Shown here one piece after another: positions 5,847 to 7,168 of a stretch of DNA of 7,168 bases. The position numbers and the translations under genes are program-made. Position 1 is the first letter of the stretch, and every line of letters begins with the position of its first letter. The stretch comes from Parvularculaceae bacterium UBA4496 (GTDB lineage: Bacteria; Pseudomonadota; Alphaproteobacteria; Caulobacterales; Parvularculaceae). The notes beneath the pieces are model-generated. The model saw only the letters and a list, made by a program, of their open reading frames with translations. It had not been told where the DNA came from and did no database searches. The stretch spans positions 31,670 to 38,837 of the forward strand of contig DGNI01000151.1 in the NCBI GenBank assembly GCA_002388885.1, given 5' to 3'.

Positions 5847-6254
5847 ATGGCGAGCTTTGAAGACATCCGCAACGATTTCGAGTTCCTCGACGAGTGGGAC
5901 GACCGTTACAAATACCTGATCGATCTCGGGCGCAATCTCGAACCCTATCCGGAAGACTTCCGCGACGACGCTCATAAGGTAAGAGGCTGCGCCAGCCAGG
6001 TGTGGCTGCATGCTGACAAGCAGGGCGATGCGATTTTCCTCAAAGGCGATTCCGACGCGCATATCGTGAAAGGCCTTGTGGCGTTGCTGATCACGCTATT
6101 TTCGGGAAAATCTGCAGAAAAAATACTTGAGGTTGACCCGGAAGCCGAGTTGAAACCGTTCGATCTTACGGATCATCTGACGCCGCAGCGTTCAAACGGG
6201 CTACATTCGATGATCAAGCGCATTCGCGAAATTGCTTCGGCGCAAACGGCCTGA
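5847..6254 (+). CDS. sufE: SufE family cysteine desulfuration protein
   Basis: SufE accepts persulfide sulfur from the cysteine desulfurase SufS and passes it to the scaffold for Fe-S cluster assembly in the cytoplasm. The protein has 135 residues, close to E. coli SufE (138). It shows the family features: an N-terminal helix with FEFLDEWDDRYKYLIDLGR (11-29), then HKVRGCASQVW (43-53) with the persulfide-carrying Cys48, and the C-terminal segment GLHSMIKRIRE. The ATG at 5847 gives the normal family length. A TTG at 5790, which overlaps the LysR stop, would add a basic 19-residue extension untypical of SufE. Neither start has a good ribosome binding site. No sufS or other suf gene is in the window, so the gene stands apart from its pathway. 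It may be read through from the LysR gene, as no promoter is obvious in the 53-bp gap. Confidence 0.95.
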   Translation: MASFEDIRNDFEFLDEWDDRYKYLIDLGRNLEPYPEDFRDDAHKVRGCASQVWLHADKQGDAIFLKGDSDAHIVKGLVALLITLFSGKSAEKILEVDPEAELKPFDLTDHLTPQRSNGLHSMIKRIREIASAQTA

Positions 6255-7168
6255 CTAGAACGTCCCGCTTAACGTCAGCGTTACGCCGCCGCCGTTCTTG
6301 TTGCTGCGCACTTCGCGGAAAAGCGGCATGTTGAGCGCGCGCGATCCGTCAAACACCAGCCGGTCCCGTTCAACATTCACGTTTAAAATATCATTTGCGC
6401 TCAGCCTTGCCTTGACGCCCTTGATCAACGTGGTTTCGATAAATGCGTCAAACTCCGGCGGGCTGAATGAAAACGTCGTGATCTCATCGAGCCCGAACCC
6501 GGTTTCCTGATCGGACTGATAAAGGCTCATGCCCCAGCTGAATTTTTTCTCCGGAAAATCCTGCCGGAACTCAAGGCCAAGGTTGTAGGTTCCGTAATAC
6601 GAGAATTTACGGTCGACGCCCGTAACGGGATCGGTGACGGAGGTATCGCGCACCATGGCGTTTGCCTCAAGCCGCGCGTTTTTAAGGCCAAGCGGATCGA
6701 GCGGCGCCGTGAATTCTATTCTGCCGCCGAAAATCTCGCCATCACCGATATTGCCCGGCACTTCGACAATGCCGCCGATCGGCAAGAGATCCTCAACATC
6801 GTTGACGAAATAATAAAAGCCGGTGAGTTCGATCACGCCAATCTGACCGAAGCGTTGTTCGAACGAGGCTTCAAACTCCCATGCGCGTTGCGGCTGAAGA
6901 TCCGGATTGCCGAAATCCACGTCTTCATCGTCGAAGTTCACGGAACTGACAAACTGGCCGAACGATAATTGATTGACCGTGCGCTCCGCAGACAATCGGA
7001 TTTGCGATTTTTCTGCAAGGTTGTAAGTGAGCGCGAGCGACGGTTTCGGGTAGGTGAAAAACCGCGAATTGGCGTTATCGCCCGATTGCGCGATGCGCGA
7101 GAACTCAACCTTCATGCCGATGTCAAACTTCAGCTTCGGACTGACGGTCCAACTGTCGGTGATGAAGG
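6255..7168 (-). CDS. TonB-dependent outer-membrane receptor, C-terminal part (5' end outside window)
   Basis: About 304 residues are visible and the frame is open to the right edge. An ATG at 7115 is internal, because coding sequence (TDSWTVSPKLKFDIG) continues upstream of it. The text is typical of the 22-strand beta-barrel: alternating hydrophobic strands separated by polar loops, the conserved NPDLQPQRAWEFEASFEQRF region, and a final strand ending in the C-terminal phenylalanine (TLTLSGTF) used for insertion by the Bam complex. Such receptors import siderophores, vitamin B12, haem or oligosaccharides with energy from TonB-ExbBD. The plug domain and TonB box lie beyond the window, so the ligand cannot be guessed. 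The stop codon abuts the stop of sufE with no base between, and no terminator hairpin is visible at the junction. Confidence 0.93.
   Translation of the reverse strand, partial: FITDSWTVSPKLKFDIGMKVEFSRIAQSGDNANSRFFTYPKPSLALTYNLAEKSQIRLSAERTVNQLSFGQFVSSVNFDDEDVDFGNPDLQPQRAWEFEASFEQRFGQIGVIELTGFYYFVNDVEDLLPIGGIVEVPGNIGDGEIFGGRIEFTAPLDPLGLKNARLEANAMVRDTSVTDPVTGVDRKFSYYGTYNLGLEFRQDFPEKKFSWGMSLYQSDQETGFGLDEITTFSFSPPEFDAFIETTLIKGVKARLSANDILNVNVERDRLVFDGSRALNMPLFREVRSNKNGGGVTLTLSGTF

Overview
The window looks like ordinary chromosomal DNA of a Gram-negative bacterium, most likely an alphaproteobacterium. The base composition is moderately GC-rich with GC-leaning third codon positions. An outer-membrane TonB-dependent receptor, Sec signal peptides and a stand-alone SufE fit this. 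I infer the lineage from general style and did not test it. I saw no transposase, integrase, tRNA, rRNA or CRISPR array.

Left part (1-2140): the 3' part of an unrecognised cysteine-containing protein runs rightward off the left edge. It meets, tail to tail, a leftward gene for an exported protein with two CXXCH haem-binding motifs. A strong hairpin with A and T tracts on both sides separates them and can terminate both. The exported protein starts at a GTG (2140) with a very purine-rich ribosome binding site. The leader upstream of it (2141-2359) holds inverted repeats and a hairpin that looks like a terminator for a rightward transcript, although no rightward gene is present.

Middle part (2360-4181): a leftward HxlR-type regulator is divergent from a tight three-gene rightward operon. 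The operon encodes a beta-class glutathione S-transferase, an NTF2-like/lumazine-binding-type protein and a 4-oxalocrotonate tautomerase-family protein. The genes are 11 bp apart and then overlap by 1 bp. The 149-bp divergent spacer holds a TTAC-N4-GTAA dyad that overlaps plausible -35 elements of both promoters. The simplest reading is a small electrophile or quinone response cassette whose regulator, with a conserved N-terminal cysteine, controls itself and the operon.

Right part (4182-7168): a leftward gene for a secreted, cysteine-free, probably coiled-coil protein is divergent from a LysR-type regulator. The AT-rich spacer between them carries one TATAAT on each strand. After the LysR gene, in the same direction, comes sufE (sulfur transfer for Fe-S cluster assembly). 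It ends directly against the stop codon of a leftward TonB-dependent receptor whose N-terminal part lies beyond the right edge.

No clearly new defence or mobile system is visible. The items most worth a second look are the dihaem protein with its unusual N-terminal cysteine pattern, the orphan terminator upstream of it, and the HxlR/GST/NTF2/tautomerase cassette.
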